Below, piece by piece: positions 5,779 to 6,222 of a DNA stretch of 6,222 nucleotides. Each line of letters starts with the position of its first letter. Position 1 is the stretch's first letter. Origin of the DNA: an uncultured Parafilimonas sp. (GTDB lineage Bacteria; Bacteroidota; Bacteroidia; Chitinophagales; Chitinophagaceae); NCBI GenBank assembly GCA_937892395.1, contig CALAGJ010000134.1, positions 1 through 6,222 of the forward strand. Reading direction: 5' to 3'. Under the pieces are notes generated by a model. It saw only the letters and a program-made list of their open reading frames with translations. It was not told where the DNA came from and searched no databases. The translations under genes and the position numbers were made by a program.

Positions 5779-6222
5779 CAATTGTACTATTTGATGCGGA
5801 CATTTTTTGGGATCTGTACATGCTTAAAACAAATTCCGTTTCCCGATTAAAAATGCGGAATAACACTACAAATACAATTACACCTACTGCACCGTACATC
5901 AAGGGTAGGTCTTCTTCCAAAGCAGCGGATGGTGCTTCACCATGCAAGCTTAAAGCATACATTTGAGTGAGTGCAAATGCATTATTTAAAAAATGTATAA
6001 TGATAGTAAGCCAAATATTGTCTCCCTTATAAAAAACATAACCCAGTACAATTCCAAGAAATAGGCGGGGCAAAAAACCATAGAAGGAAAGGTGCATCAT
6101 ACTAAACAAAATGGCAGTGATTACTATGCCTGTCCACACATTTTTGCTAATACTTATAAATACTTTTTGAATACATGCTCTAAAAATCATTTCTTCTGCT
6201 ATGGGAGGCAGTAAAGCCAATA
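5768..6222 (-). CDS. CPBP family intramembrane metalloprotease (Rce1/Abi-like), C-terminal part; 5' partial
   Basis: The frame is open to the right edge; the codon at 6220-6218 is TTG in mid-gene, so the true start is beyond the window. About 150 residues are visible, and all three CPBP motifs are present, numbering from that TTG codon: E9-E10-M-I-F-R14 (EExxxR), F39-S-M-M-H43 (FxxxH) and H76-F-L-N-N80 (HxxxN). These are the conserved glutamate, histidine and asparagine residues proposed for metal binding and catalysis in Rce1-type proteases. Membrane segments are visible at about 30-42, 50-64, 68-85 and 108-122. A charged or polar tail of about 25 residues (NRETEF to DDK) follows the last segment. 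The substrate is unknown: bacterial CPBP proteins range from immunity and peptide processing to envelope roles. The gene forms an overlapping pair with DUF2007, and nothing here suggests a bacteriocin cluster. Confidence 0.92.
   Translation of the reverse strand, partial: LALLPPIAEEMIFRACIQKVFISISKNVWTGIVITAILFSMMHLSFYGFLPRLFLGIVLGYVFYKGDNIWLTIIIHFLNNAFALTQMYALSLHGEAPSAALEEDLPLMYGAVGVIVFVVLFRIFNRETEFVLSMYRSQKMSASNSTIDDK

Noticed and set aside
1..6222. CRISPR array, insertion sequence, tRNA/rRNA, phage or defence island
   Set aside because: No direct repeat arrays, transposase-like frames, RNA cloverleaf or rRNA signatures, or phage or restriction genes are visible. The CPBP gene alone is not evidence of an abortive-infection system.

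Overview
The window looks like ordinary chromosome from a low-GC member of the Bacteroidota, most likely a Chitinophagia/Sphingobacteriia-type organism. This rests on features read in the sequence: several exported proteins have signal peptides ending in the '(S)AQ' cleavage context typical of the phylum. There are two TAnnTTTG-type -7 promoter boxes, and Shine-Dalgarno sequences are mostly absent. The genes are also typical: a secreted sulfatase with a MopE-type metal-binding repeat and an Ig-like domain, a DUF547 protein, an Omp85/TamA-like outer-membrane protein, and HemW with the start MAGIYLHIPFC. The genus-level guess is inference.

Layout. (1) 1-1055 (+): 3' part of a sulfatase gene whose start lies outside the window. 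It ends in a short stub that resembles the beginning of a type IX secretion sorting domain. (2) 1102-1136: strong hairpin/T-tract terminator between two convergent genes. (3) 1152-1871 (-): DUF547 protein. An intact-looking signal peptide is encoded in frame upstream of its first ATG but has no usable start codon. (4) 1872-2038: divergent control region with a TATTTTTG box on each strand. (5) 2039-2491 (+): small exported NTF2-like (lumazine-binding-like) protein. (6) 2539-4365 (-): Omp85/TamA-like protein with about three POTRA-like units and a C-terminal barrel, convergent with the previous gene. (7) 4355-5491 (+): hemW, divergent from the Omp85 gene with essentially no space between the starts. 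(8) 5578-5778 (-) and 5768-6222 (-): a DUF2007-type small protein translated from within the end of a CPBP/Rce1-type intramembrane protease gene, which runs off the right edge.

The only convincing operon is the CPBP-DUF2007 pair, where the genes overlap by 11 bases. The other genes alternate in direction and look like independent envelope, secreted or housekeeping functions: heme delivery (HemW), outer-membrane assembly (Omp85) and polysaccharide or sulfate-ester degradation (sulfatase). I see no CRISPR array, insertion sequence, RNA gene, phage gene or multi-gene defence system. The points most worth a second look are the lost start of the DUF547 signal peptide, the truncated C terminus of the multidomain sulfatase, and the very tight Omp85/hemW divergent start region.
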